Shown in pieces: positions 48,524-56,474 of a DNA stretch of 64,000 nucleotides. Source of the stretch: VRUE01 sp963706605 (GTDB taxonomy: Bacteria; Actinomycetota; Thermoleophilia; Solirubrobacterales; 70-9); assembly GCA_963706605.1 (NCBI GenBank), contig OY970165.1, positions 2,232,001 through 2,296,000 on the forward strand, given 5' to 3'. Position numbers and translations under genes: made by a program. How positions within the stretch are numbered: position 1 is the first letter of the stretch; each line of letters starts with the position of its first letter. The notes under the pieces are model-generated. The model saw only the letters and a program-made list of their open reading frames with translations, was not told the origin of the DNA and did no database searches.

Positions 48524-49609
48524 GTGCGAGATTGGCTTCGCTGTTGTGGACATCTGGACATGGACGCCTTCTATGCGTCGGTTGAGCTGCGGCGGCGGCC
48601 GGAGCTGAAGGGGAAGCCAGTCGTCGTCTGTGGGTCGGGGCCGCGGGCGGTGGTGACGACCGCCAGCTATGAGGCGCGCAAGCTGGCCGGGATCCACTCG
48701 GCGATGCCCGCGGCGGTCGCGCGGCGCAGGCTGCCGGACGCGGTCTACCTGCAGCCGGACTTCACCGCCTACCGGGAGGCATCCGGCCAGGTGATGGAGA
48801 TCCTGCGGGCGAACGCGGAGACGGTTGAGGTGGTCGGGCTCGACGAGGCCTACATCGACCTGACGGGGCTGTTCGCGCCGAAGGCGACGATGCGGCGGAT
48901 CGCCACCGAGATCCGGGAGGAGCTCGGCCTGACCTGTTCGATAGGGATCTCCGAGAACCGTCTGCTGGCCAAGATCACCAGCGAGCTGGGCAAGCCCGCC
49001 GGCCTGGTCGTGCTCTCACGTGCCGAAGCGCTGGAGCGCTTCGCCGCTGAGCCGCCCGGCCTCGTTCCGGGGATCGGCCCCAAGACGGTCCTCAAGCTGC
49101 AGGGGATGGGGATCGGCACCCTGGCCGAGCTGCGTGCCCACGACCCCATCGCGCTCGAGCGGGCATTCGGACCGCGGATGGGTCGCTGGCTGCCGGCCCG
49201 TGCCCGCTTCGAAGACGCGACGCCGATCGCGGTCGAACGCGAGACCAAGTCGCAGTCGGCTGAGACGACCTTCGACGTCGACGTCGCCGACCAGGATGAG
49301 ATGGCCTCCCACATCGCCTCGCTCTCGAAGGAGCTGTGCCGGCGTCTGCACACGCGGGACCTCGAGGGGAGGACGATCGGGATCAAGGTCCGTCTCGACG
49401 ACTGGACCAACGTCAGTCGCTCCCACACGGTCGAGGAGCCGACCAACGACCCGGACGTGGTGACCCCTGTCGCGCTGGAGCTGTTGCGGGCCTACGCCCC
49501 GCCGCGCCCGGTGCGGCTGCTCGGGGTGCGCGTCGCGGGATTCGCACACGAAGAGCACCCCGAGCCGGCGGCGCCGGAAGACCAGATGCAGCTCGGTCTC
49601 ACCGGCTGA
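48524..49609 (+). CDS. dinB: DNA polymerase IV (Y-family)
   Basis: A 361-residue translesion polymerase. The catalytic carboxylates are in HLDMDAFYASVE (Asp12 and Asp14) and VVGLDEAYIDLTG (Asp/Glu near 106-107). The HhH thumb is LVPGIGPKTVLKLQGMGIG. The little-finger domain spans about 240-345. A beta-clamp-binding tail (QMQLGL) is at the end. GTG 48524 has TAGCCT 6 nt upstream. No LexA box was seen. It converges with the RlpA-like gene 1 bp away. Confidence 0.94.
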   Translation: MRDWLRCCGHLDMDAFYASVELRRRPELKGKPVVVCGSGPRAVVTTASYEARKLAGIHSAMPAAVARRRLPDAVYLQPDFTAYREASGQVMEILRANAETVEVVGLDEAYIDLTGLFAPKATMRRIATEIREELGLTCSIGISENRLLAKITSELGKPAGLVVLSRAEALERFAAEPPGLVPGIGPKTVLKLQGMGIGTLAELRAHDPIALERAFGPRMGRWLPARARFEDATPIAVERETKSQSAETTFDVDVADQDEMASHIASLSKELCRRLHTRDLEGRTIGIKVRLDDWTNVSRSHTVEEPTNDPDVVTPVALELLRAYAPPRPVRLLGVRVAGFAHEEHPEPAAPEDQMQLGLTG

Positions 49610-49610
49610 G

Positions 49611-50255
49611 CTATCTGCTGGAGAACAGCATCCCCGTGTCGGGGAAGCGCAGCTGCGCCTTCGTCGCCGCGGTGAGGTCGAAGTCGCGCCCGGCGACATA
49701 GGGACCGCGATCGACCACCGGCACGGTGAGCGTGCGGCCGCGGTAGAGCAGCTTCACCTTCGACCCGCAGGGCAGTGTCTTGCTGGCAACGCCCAAGGTG
49801 CCCGGCTGCAGGGTCCCGCCGCAGGCCAGCGCCCCGCCGTAGAGCCCGGGCCCGTAATAGGAGGCCGCCGCCGGCCGGTAGGCGGTGACACGGCGAGCGG
49901 CGCTGACCGCTGCTCTGATGCGCTTGTCGTGAAGGACGTAGGCGCGCACCTGGTAGCTGCCGGTGCGGGGCGGCCTCCAGCTCAGCGTGAACGCCCCGCT
50001 GCGCTTGTCGGTCGTGCCCACGATCGTTCCACGCGGCCCGTGGACGACGACCTTGACATGGTGCGAGCCGCGCGGTCGAATACGCCCCCGCATCACGACC
50101 CGCCGCCCGCCGACGACGTCGTGGCCGGAGACGTGCAGGGAGATGTGTGAGCGCACCCGCTCGGGTGGCCGTCCCTGGTGCGGTCGCGCCAGGGCCGGGA
50201 CGGACGCCGTCGTCAGGGCGACAGCGGCCAGCGCCGCGGGCAGGATGAGTCGCAT
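49611..50255 (-). CDS. Secreted RlpA-like double-psi beta-barrel protein
   Basis: A 214-residue exported protein. Residues 1-23 are a signal peptide (LILPAALAAVALTTASVPALA). Residues 35-120 are an Ig-like beta domain (VMRGRIRPRGSHHVKVVV; GAFTLSWRPPRTGSYQVRAY). Residues 128-214 are an RlpA DPBB domain (ASYYGPGLYGGALACGG, LPCGSKVKLLYRG, VPVVDRGPYVAGRDFDLT). RlpA proteins bind or cleave denuded peptidoglycan; the lytic Asp and His region appears present. The 230-bp gap upstream is the longest in the window and may hold a structured leader. Confidence 0.85.
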   Translation of the reverse strand: MRLILPAALAAVALTTASVPALARPHQGRPPERVRSHISLHVSGHDVVGGRRVVMRGRIRPRGSHHVKVVVHGPRGTIVGTTDKRSGAFTLSWRPPRTGSYQVRAYVLHDKRIRAAVSAARRVTAYRPAAASYYGPGLYGGALACGGTLQPGTLGVASKTLPCGSKVKLLYRGRTLTVPVVDRGPYVAGRDFDLTAATKAQLRFPDTGMLFSSR

Positions 50256-50413
50256 CGTGTCTCAACTCGCTTTCTCTTCTGCCTACGCGGCGAGCCCATC
50301 GAGGGCGCGCGGTGAAACTCGGCAGACGGATTGCTTTGTCGGACCGGGCACCGTAGGGACCCACCACCCCCGTCAGGGTGAGCGGCATCACACTGAAGCC
50401 GGTCGCACGACAC

Positions 50414-50458
50414 GGTGCAAACCGCACTGCCAAGCCAAGCTCACGCCTGGTTTGCGCC
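50414..50458. promoter_or_regulatory. Inverted repeat upstream of WS/DGAT gene
   Basis: GGTGCAAACC (50414-50423) pairs with GGTTTGCGCC (50449-50458) with one mismatch around 25 nt, 28 bp before GTG 50486, in the divergent gap 50256-50485. It could be an operator or a leader stem. Nothing else was recognised in this 230-bp gap. Confidence 0.4.
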
Positions 50459-50485
50459 CGGATTGGGGTATGCAAAGATGAAGCG

Positions 50486-51919
50486 GTGAATGGGGATCGA
50501 CTGACCGGGCTGGATGCGTCTTTCCTTCACATGGAGCGAGCCGGAGCCCATATGCACGTCGCCTCGGCGATTCTCTTCGAGGGCTCGGCCCCCTCCCACG
50601 AGGAATTCCGCGACCAGATTGAGTCGCGCCTGCACCTGGTCCCTCGCTTCCGCCAGAAGCTTCGCTTCGTGCCCTTCGATCAGGGCCGGCCGGTCTGGGT
50701 CGACGACCCGTTCCTCAACCTCGACTACCACGTGCGGCGCACGGCGCTGCCCGCCCCCGGCTCCGAGGAGCAGCTGCGCAACCTGGCGGCGCGGATCTTC
50801 TCCCAACAGCTCGACCGGACCAAGCCGCTCTGGGAGCTATGGCTGGTCGAGGGCCTCGAAGACGACCGCTTCGCCGTCGTCGGCAAGAGCCACCACGCGC
50901 TCGTCGACGGCGTCTCCGGCGTCGACATCACCACCGTCCTCTTCGATCTGGAGGAGGACCCGGATCACCCGCCGGTGCGGCCGCCCAAGTGGGCGCCGCG
51001 ACCCGAGCCGACTAACCTCGGCCTGCTGCGAGACGCGCTGCAGGAGCGGGTTACCAGCCCGCGCGAGATCGTTCGCGGTATGCGCGCCGCCCTCCGCGGC
51101 CCGCGACAGGTCCTGCGCGGGCTCGGCGCCACCGGGAAAATGCTCGAGGTGGCGGCGGCGGCGCCGTCGACCCCCTTCAACGTCGAGATCGGCCCCCATC
51201 GCCGGCTTGCCTTCGTGCGGGCCGAGCTCGACGACCTGAAGCGAGTCAAGAACGAGCACGGTGGCACCGTCAACGACGTCGTCCTCTCGGTCGTCGCCGG
51301 TGCGCTCGGCAACTATCTGCGCGCCCGCGGCCACGACACCGACGAGCTGGAGATGCGGGCGATGGTGCCGGTCAGCATCCGCGCTGACGAAGAGCACGGT
51401 GCGCTCGGCAACCGCATCTCGGCGATGATGGCGCCGCTTCCGGTCTGGTCGCAGGACCCGGTCGAGCGGCTGCGCCTGGTGACCGAGACGATGGGCGACC
51501 TGAAGGGCTCGGGTCAGGCGGTCGGCGCTGAACTGCTCACCAAGCTGACCGACTTCGCGCCGCCAACCATCGCCTCACAGGCGGCCCGGCTGCAACCCGC
51601 CCAGCGCTTCTTCAACCTGGTCGTCACCAACGTCCCCGGCCCTCAGTTCCCCCTCTACTTGTTGGGCCGCCGCATGGACTCGATCTTTCCGCTGGTGCCG
51701 CTTGCCCGTCGCCAGGCCCTCTGCGTCGGGATCATGTCCTACGACGGGCAGGTCGACTTTGGCTTGGTCGGCGACTACGACGCGATGGCCGATCTCGACA
51801 GCTTCGCCCTCGACTTCGAAGCCGCGATCGCCGAAGCCGTCGCCACCGCGCCGGCGGCGGAGCGGTCTCAGGGCGCCGACAGGGCGCGGACCCGGAACGG
51901 GGCGGTGTCGGTCAAGTAG
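50486..51919 (+). CDS. Wax ester synthase / diacylglycerol acyltransferase (WS/DGAT)
   Basis: A 477-residue bifunctional acyltransferase making wax esters or triacylglycerol from acyl-CoA at the membrane. The start MNGDRLTGLDASFLHMERAG is typical. The catalytic HHxxxDG is intact (KSHHALVDGVSG, His136/His137). The C-terminal domain has NLVVTNVPGPQFPLYLLG. The last 17 codons (ERSQGADRARTRNGAVSVK) overlap the convergent protease gene by 52 bp, so the tail may result from loss of an earlier stop. GTG 50486 was chosen over the longer in-frame start. Confidence 0.9.
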   Translation: MNGDRLTGLDASFLHMERAGAHMHVASAILFEGSAPSHEEFRDQIESRLHLVPRFRQKLRFVPFDQGRPVWVDDPFLNLDYHVRRTALPAPGSEEQLRNLAARIFSQQLDRTKPLWELWLVEGLEDDRFAVVGKSHHALVDGVSGVDITTVLFDLEEDPDHPPVRPPKWAPRPEPTNLGLLRDALQERVTSPREIVRGMRAALRGPRQVLRGLGATGKMLEVAAAAPSTPFNVEIGPHRRLAFVRAELDDLKRVKNEHGGTVNDVVLSVVAGALGNYLRARGHDTDELEMRAMVPVSIRADEEHGALGNRISAMMAPLPVWSQDPVERLRLVTETMGDLKGSGQAVGAELLTKLTDFAPPTIASQAARLQPAQRFFNLVVTNVPGPQFPLYLLGRRMDSIFPLVPLARRQALCVGIMSYDGQVDFGLVGDYDAMADLDSFALDFEAAIAEAVATAPAAERSQGADRARTRNGAVSVK

Positions 51920-53247
51920 TTCCAGTCGAGCCGGCGGGCGCTGAAGCCTTCGGCCCGCGTGTCGGCGTTGATCAGCACCGCGGTGATCCGCTTGAAGCGA
52001 TCCGGACGTGAGAGGCGCACCGTCATCACCCCGCCGTCTCGCTTGAAGCGCAGTCGGGAAACCGTGCGTCCCCGCTTCCCGATCCTTCCCACCAAGGCAA
52101 TGCCGGCGGCGACGCCGGGGGGCGCGACGGCCTGGACCTCGACGGTGTGCCCAGCGCGAGGATGAACCTGCAGTAGCTGGAAGGTGGCGTGGTTCAGCGA
52201 GCGCTGCAAGGGACCGCCGCTGCGCGGCAGGCTGCCCTGGCGCGGCACGTCCGGGTAGAGATACCCCTCGCGGAAGCTCCTGTCGGTGCGCCACTCGGCG
52301 ACGTCACGGGCGAAGCGGGCGAAGTCGAGGCTGAAATCAGGCCCTCCTGCCGCCCGGATCGCCGAGTTGTAGGCGGCGACCGAGAAGCCGCCCGGACGCG
52401 TGTGCAGGGCGCGCGACCAGGCGTCGCGGATGATGTCTCTGCCGTATCTGCGAACCAACCATTCGTTCCACACGGAGGCTCCGTACTCACGAATCGAGTT
52501 GGCGGTCAGCGGCGTCTCGTAGAGGTGGGTCCAGCGGCGCACGTAGCGCAGGTAGTCGTTGACCCCGCCATAGACCTGGTCCTCCATCCAGACCGCCGTC
52601 GACTCGGCGAACCAGGCGTCCTGGTAGGCGTCATAGCCCATCTGGAGGATGTGGCAGTACTCGTGTGCGAACGTGACCTCGAGGTCGGCGAGCGACTTGG
52701 TGCCGGGGTACTGGAAGGGGTCGTAGTCGTTGTCGAGCACGAGGTAGCCGTGCAGGCGACGGGGAAGGCGGCTGCCTTCATTTGGTTCCTGGCTGAGGTC
52801 GGGCGCCGCATATCCGAACAGCTGCCGGCCCAGCTCCTCGAGGTAGACGTCGGTCTTGCCTCGGTGCCCACCGCGCCCGCCGTCGGAGCGCGGCTCGCGC
52901 CAGCCGAGCTTGCCGTTCTCGATCGTGTGCACGTGCGCGGCGACCCCGAGCACGCGCTCGACGTAGTCGGGGACGCCGTCACCGTCCGCGACCCCGTTTT
53001 CGTCGGCGAGGTTGGGGGCGTCGACGCCCTCCGCCACCCAGTGGACGCAGAACCGCCCGGCGCAGACGGGAGATTGCGGCGCCTCGGGAACGGTGTAGGA
53101 GTGGCGGGCGGGGTCGGGATGGTCGGTCGGGCGCGCGGCCGGTTGGCGGAAGGTCCACTGGTCGCCTGCCTGGGCAATCGCGGGCACGGTGGCGATCACC
53201 GCAAGGAATGCGAGCGAAGCTCCGATCAACCGCAGGTGTGCCCGCAT
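51868..53247 (-). CDS. Secreted zinc metalloprotease-like protein (MXAN_6640-type)
   Basis: A 459-residue exported protein. The signal peptide is at residues 1-27 (LIGASLAFLAVIATVPAIAQA). A Ca-binding-like stretch, NGVADGDGVPDYVERVLGVA, precedes the zincin core: FAHEYCHILQMGYD (HExxH at 195-199) and a downstream Glu in WFAESTAVWMEDQ (Glu215), as in gluzincins. The C-terminal beta domain is about 120 residues. The family resembles MXAN_6640 putative metalloproteases. ATG 53247 has TAGATT 7 nt upstream. Its 3' end overlaps the WS/DGAT gene by 52 bp. Confidence 0.8.
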   Translation of the reverse strand: MRAHLRLIGASLAFLAVIATVPAIAQAGDQWTFRQPAARPTDHPDPARHSYTVPEAPQSPVCAGRFCVHWVAEGVDAPNLADENGVADGDGVPDYVERVLGVAAHVHTIENGKLGWREPRSDGGRGGHRGKTDVYLEELGRQLFGYAAPDLSQEPNEGSRLPRRLHGYLVLDNDYDPFQYPGTKSLADLEVTFAHEYCHILQMGYDAYQDAWFAESTAVWMEDQVYGGVNDYLRYVRRWTHLYETPLTANSIREYGASVWNEWLVRRYGRDIIRDAWSRALHTRPGGFSVAAYNSAIRAAGGPDFSLDFARFARDVAEWRTDRSFREGYLYPDVPRQGSLPRSGGPLQRSLNHATFQLLQVHPRAGHTVEVQAVAPPGVAAGIALVGRIGKRGRTVSRLRFKRDGGVMTVRLSRPDRFKRITAVLINADTRAEGFSARRLDWNYLTDTAPFRVRALSAP

Positions 53248-53254
53248 CAAGGCA

Positions 53255-53260
53255 AATCTA
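53255..53260 (-). promoter_or_regulatory. -10-like TAGATT before metalloprotease gene
   Basis: Minus strand; ends 7 nt before ATG 53247. Confidence 0.5.
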
Positions 53261-53328
53261 CATGCCGCCCAGGCGCGCCCCGCCTGCCCAGGCGGCGATA
53301 CTTCAACGGTGACCCGCCGGAGGCTCCC

Positions 53329-55041
53329 TTGCGGATAGCGCTCGCCCAGATCGACCCCACGGTCGGCGACATCGAGGGCAACCTCGCGAAGATCGGCGAG
53401 TGGATCGGCCGCGCCGCGGCCGAGGGCGCCGATCTGGCCATCTTCCCCGAGCTCTGCGTCTCCGGCTACCCGGCCGAGGATCTCTACCTCAAGCGCCACT
53501 TCGTCGAAGCAAATCGTGCCGCGGTCGAGGAGCTGGCGCGGGGCGTCGGCGAGATGGTCGCCCTGGTCGGCTTCGCCGAGCCGGTCGCCGGCGGCGGCGA
53601 CCACCGCCATGCCCACAACTCCCTCGCCGTGCTCTCCGGGGGCGAGGTGAGGGCGGTCTACCGCAAGAACCGGCTCCCCAACTACGCGGTCTTCGACGAG
53701 CAGCGCTACTTCGTCCCCGGCACCGAGCCGGCCACGGTGGAGGTGGCTGGGATGCGGGTTGGCCTCACGGTCTGCGAGGACCTCTGGGAGGAGGGGCCGC
53801 CGGCCTCGGTCGAGGTCGGCGAAGGTGCCGAGCTGATCGCGAACCCTTCCGGTTCCCCTTACCACCGTGGTAAGGGACGAGAGCGGGAAGCGATGTTCGC
53901 GGCGCGGGCCCGCGCTTACGGAACCCATCTCGCCTTCTGCAACCTCGTCGGCGGTCAGGACGAGCTGGTCTTCGACGGCCACAGCTTCGTCGTCGACCCA
54001 GGCGGTGAGGCCATCGCCCGCGCCGCCCAGTTCGAGGAGGAGCTGCTGATCTGCGAGATCCCTTCCCCCGGTCCCGGTCGTCGCGCCGAGCCGCTGCCGG
54101 ACCTGGCCGAGGTCTACGGTGCGCTTGTCCTCGGCCTGCGCGATTACGTGCGCAAGAACGGCTTTCACCACGTTGGACTCGCCCTCTCGGGCGGGATCGA
54201 CTCCGCCCTGGTCGCCCTGCTCGCCGCCGACGCGGTCGGTCCCGAAAACGTCAGCTGCGTGGTGATGCCGTCCCCCCATTCGAGCAATGAAACCCAGGGG
54301 GACGCTCGAACTATCGCTGCGAACCTCGGCGCCGAGGCGCTCGAGATCCCGATCGAAGGGGCGATGGCGGCCTATGACACCGCCCTGGCTGGTGCGTTTG
54401 GCCCCTCCCACCCCAATGCGTTCGCACTAAACCGTGATATGCACGGAAAGGTGCGAACTCAAGCGGGTGGGGAGTCGCTGCCGCGTGACCCCAGCCGTCC
54501 TTCCGAGCCCGACCTTGCCGCCGAGAACATCCAGGCGCGGATCCGGGGCAACGTGATGATGGCCCTCTCCAACAAGCACGGTTGGCTGGTGCTGACGACC
54601 GGCAACAAGAGCGAGATGTCGGTCGGCTACGCGACTCTCTACGGCGACATGGCGGGGGGCTTCGCGGCGATCAAGGACGTGCCGAAGACGCTCGTCTACG
54701 AGCTGGTGCATTACCGCAACCAGGAGGTCGGGAGGGAGCTCGTGCCGGCCTCAGTGCTGGAGCGGGCACCCTCGGCGGAGCTTCGGCCCGACCAGCTCGA
54801 CAGCGACACCCTGCCGCCCTATGAGCTGCTCGACCGGGTGCTCGAGGCCTACGTCGAGCGCGACGAAGGGCGCGAGGAGATGGTCGCGGCAGGGATGCCG
54901 GCCGAGGTCGTCGACGAGGTGGTGCGGATGGTCGATCGCTCTGAGTACAAGCGCCGCCAGGCCGCGCCGGGAATACGGATCACGCCGAGGGCCTTCGGCC
55001 GCGACCGCCGCCTGCCGATCACCAACCGCTTCGGCGGCTAG
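53329..55041 (+). CDS. nadE: Glutamine-dependent NAD+ synthetase with in-frame insertion
   Basis: A 570-residue two-domain enzyme that amidates NaAD to NAD+. The nitrilase-type glutaminase domain has Glu41 (FPELCVSGYP), Lys113 (YRKNRLPNYAVFDE) and Cys149 (LTVCEDLWEEG). The synthetase domain has LALSGGIDSALVALLAA (287-292), TTGNKSEMSVGY and LPPYELLDRVLE. Residues about 357-393 (starting FGPSHPNAFALNRDMHGKV) are not in usual NadE loops and are encoded by a palindromic stretch (54405-54474). TTG 53329 with GGAGG 5 nt upstream is the start. Confidence 0.93.
   Translation: MRIALAQIDPTVGDIEGNLAKIGEWIGRAAAEGADLAIFPELCVSGYPAEDLYLKRHFVEANRAAVEELARGVGEMVALVGFAEPVAGGGDHRHAHNSLAVLSGGEVRAVYRKNRLPNYAVFDEQRYFVPGTEPATVEVAGMRVGLTVCEDLWEEGPPASVEVGEGAELIANPSGSPYHRGKGREREAMFAARARAYGTHLAFCNLVGGQDELVFDGHSFVVDPGGEAIARAAQFEEELLICEIPSPGPGRRAEPLPDLAEVYGALVLGLRDYVRKNGFHHVGLALSGGIDSALVALLAADAVGPENVSCVVMPSPHSSNETQGDARTIAANLGAEALEIPIEGAMAAYDTALAGAFGPSHPNAFALNRDMHGKVRTQAGGESLPRDPSRPSEPDLAAENIQARIRGNVMMALSNKHGWLVLTTGNKSEMSVGYATLYGDMAGGFAAIKDVPKTLVYELVHYRNQEVGRELVPASVLERAPSAELRPDQLDSDTLPPYELLDRVLEAYVERDEGREEMVAAGMPAEVVDEVVRMVDRSEYKRRQAAPGIRITPRAFGRDRRLPITNRFGG
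54405..54474. repeat. Nested palindrome inside nadE, encoding the extra loop
   Basis: Symmetric arms: an outer pair CTCCCACCC / GGGTGGGGAG, a middle pair GTTCGCAC (54420-54427) / GTGCGAAC (54451-54458), and an inner CCGTG (54432-54436) / CACGG (54442-54446) around ATATG. Spacers between pairs match in length. It encodes most of the NadE insertion. Confidence 0.7.
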
Positions 55042-55095
55042 CGGACGTGCCGGTAGTTAACCGCCCATATGGGCGGTTAACTACCGGCACGTCCG
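55042..55095. repeat. Perfect 54-bp palindrome between nadE and thioesterase gene
   Basis: Perfect 27-bp half sites centred on CCCATATGGG (from CGGACGTGCCGGTAGTTAAC to its complement). It starts on the base after the nadE stop and ends 8 bp before the stop of the convergent thioesterase gene. It may terminate both genes. A diverged relative of the same length lies at 45364-45415. Confidence 0.9.
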
Positions 55096-55103
55096 GGGGT
55101 TGG

Positions 55104-55511
55104 CTACGCGGATTTCGGCAACGGTCTAACGGCGATGGTCATCTGGGCGAGAGCACAGACCCTGCCGTCGGCGTCGAGGATCTCGGCCTCCCAGACCCAG
55201 GTGGTCCGGCCCCGGTGACGGGCACGGGCCCGGACTTCGGCGTGGCCCTCGGTGATCGGGCGGATGAAGTTGACCGAGATCGACTGTCCCATCGCGGCCA
55301 TGCCGTCACCGAGCACGGTGAGTGCGGTGGCGCGCGAGCAGACGCTCTCGACCAGTGACGACATCACGCCACCGTGCAGCAGGCCGACCGGCTGGCGCAG
55401 CTCGTCGCGCATCGGGACCCGGACCCGGGCATGGTCCGGATCGTCGTCGAGCCACTCGGTGCCGAGCAGGGCGTCGAAATGGGATTGCAGGCCGCGTGGG
55501 TTGTCCGCCAT
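55104..55511 (-). CDS. PaaI-type hotdog thioesterase
   Basis: A 135-residue hotdog-fold acyl-CoA thioesterase. The signature VGLLHGGVMSSLVESVCS places the general-base helix, followed by SVNFIRPITEGHAEVRA and ILDADGRVCALAQMT. Typical substrates are aryl- or acyl-CoA esters; specificity cannot be told. ATG 55511 has TAGGGT 9 nt upstream. Divergent from the gene at 55560, with back-to-back hexamers. Confidence 0.87.
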   Translation of the reverse strand: MADNPRGLQSHFDALLGTEWLDDDPDHARVRVPMRDELRQPVGLLHGGVMSSLVESVCSRATALTVLGDGMAAMGQSISVNFIRPITEGHAEVRARARHRGRTTWVWEAEILDADGRVCALAQMTIAVRPLPKSA

Positions 55512-55520
55512 CGCGCCCGG

Positions 55521-55526
55521 ACCCTA
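55521..55526 (-). promoter_or_regulatory. -10-like TAGGGT before thioesterase gene
   Basis: Minus strand; ends 9 nt before ATG 55511. Confidence 0.5.
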
Positions 55527-55544
55527 CCCACCCCGGCAGTCCCG

Positions 55545-55550
55545 TAGGCT
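55545..55550 (+). promoter_or_regulatory. -10-like TAGGCT before gene 55560
   Basis: Ends 9 nt before GTG 55560. Confidence 0.5.
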
Positions 55551-55559
55551 TCCCGATCC

Positions 55560-56474
55560 GTGCCGCTGACCGATGACCAGAGAGCGATGCTTCGTCTCCT
55601 CGCCCAGCGCGAGGAGGGCTACGAGGACATCGCCGCCCTGAAGGGCCTCAGCGTCGAGGAGGTGCGGGCCGAAGTGAAGGCGGCGCTGGCCCAGCTTGCG
55701 GCAGACGAAAAGGCGGGCATCCAACCGCCGCCGCCAGCTGAGCCGCCTAAGCCGGAGGAGCCTGCCGATCCGGTCGAGGAGCCGGCTGCGCCCGTCAAGG
55801 AGGAGCCCAAGGTCGCGAAGCCCCCACCCCCCTCCAAGCCGAGCGCCTCCGCCAAGCCAGCCAAGCGCCGCTCGCGCCCAGCGGTGCCTCCGGAGCGCCG
55901 CCGGCTGCTCGTGTTGACCGGTGGCGCGCTCGCGGTGGTCGCAGCTGTGCTGATCGCGATCGCCGTCATCGGGGGCGGTGGCGGGTCCAGCTCCTCCACC
56001 ACGACCGCCACCTCCTCGGTGGAAACCGCTGCCGCCGAAAACGGCAAAATCACCCAGGCTGTGTTGGAACCCGTCGAAGGGGAAAACGGCAGCGGTCGCG
56101 CCATCTTCGGCAGGCTGGGCAAGGAAGTCGTCCTCCAGGTCACCGCCGAAGGCCTGCAGCCGAACGTCGAAGGCGAGTCCTACACGGTCTGGCTCTACCG
56201 CACGCCGAAACTCACCCTGCGGGTCGGCAGCGTCGGCGTCGACGACTCGGGAAAGCTCGGCGTGCGCTTCCCGATTCCCGCCGAACTGCTCGCCTACATC
56301 GCCGGTGGCGCCTTCGACAAGATCTACGTCTCACGCACCTCAGACGCGGCCTATCAGCGCGAGGTCGTACAGGCAAAGAAGAACAAGACCCTGCCCCGCT
56401 ACAACGGCGAAACGGTCCTCACTGGCGAAATCACCGGCCCGGTCGTCAAATCCGCCGGTGGCCAGGGCGGCTAG
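55560..56474 (+). CDS. Membrane protein with sigma-region-4-like N-terminus and Pro-rich linker
   Basis: A 304-residue protein of unusual layout. Residues 3-48 resemble a region-4 HTH (LTDDQRAMLRLLAQREEGYE; LKGLSVEEVRAEVKAAL). Residues 52-115 are Pro/Glu/Lys rich. Residues 118-138 are a membrane helix (LVLTGGALAVVAAVLIAIAVI), then a Ser/Thr spacer. Residues 155-304 form an extracytoplasmic beta domain (NGSGRAIFGRLGKEVVLQVT; SYTVWLYRTPKLTLRVGSVG) like the anti-sigma-K/RskA outer domain. It may be a transmembrane transcription regulator. GTG 55560 has TAGGCT 9 nt upstream. Confidence 0.7.
   Translation: MPLTDDQRAMLRLLAQREEGYEDIAALKGLSVEEVRAEVKAALAQLAADEKAGIQPPPPAEPPKPEEPADPVEEPAAPVKEEPKVAKPPPPSKPSASAKPAKRRSRPAVPPERRRLLVLTGGALAVVAAVLIAIAVIGGGGGSSSSTTTATSSVETAAAENGKITQAVLEPVEGENGSGRAIFGRLGKEVVLQVTAEGLQPNVEGESYTVWLYRTPKLTLRVGSVGVDDSGKLGVRFPIPAELLAYIAGGAFDKIYVSRTSDAAYQREVVQAKKNKTLPRYNGETVLTGEITGPVVKSAGGQGG

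Noticed and set aside
50256..50485. c-di-AMP (ydaO) riboswitch upstream of the RlpA-like gene
   Set aside because: Context fits, but the minus strand lacks the conserved GGGGTGAAT-like and CAGCTAACC-like cores that I looked for.
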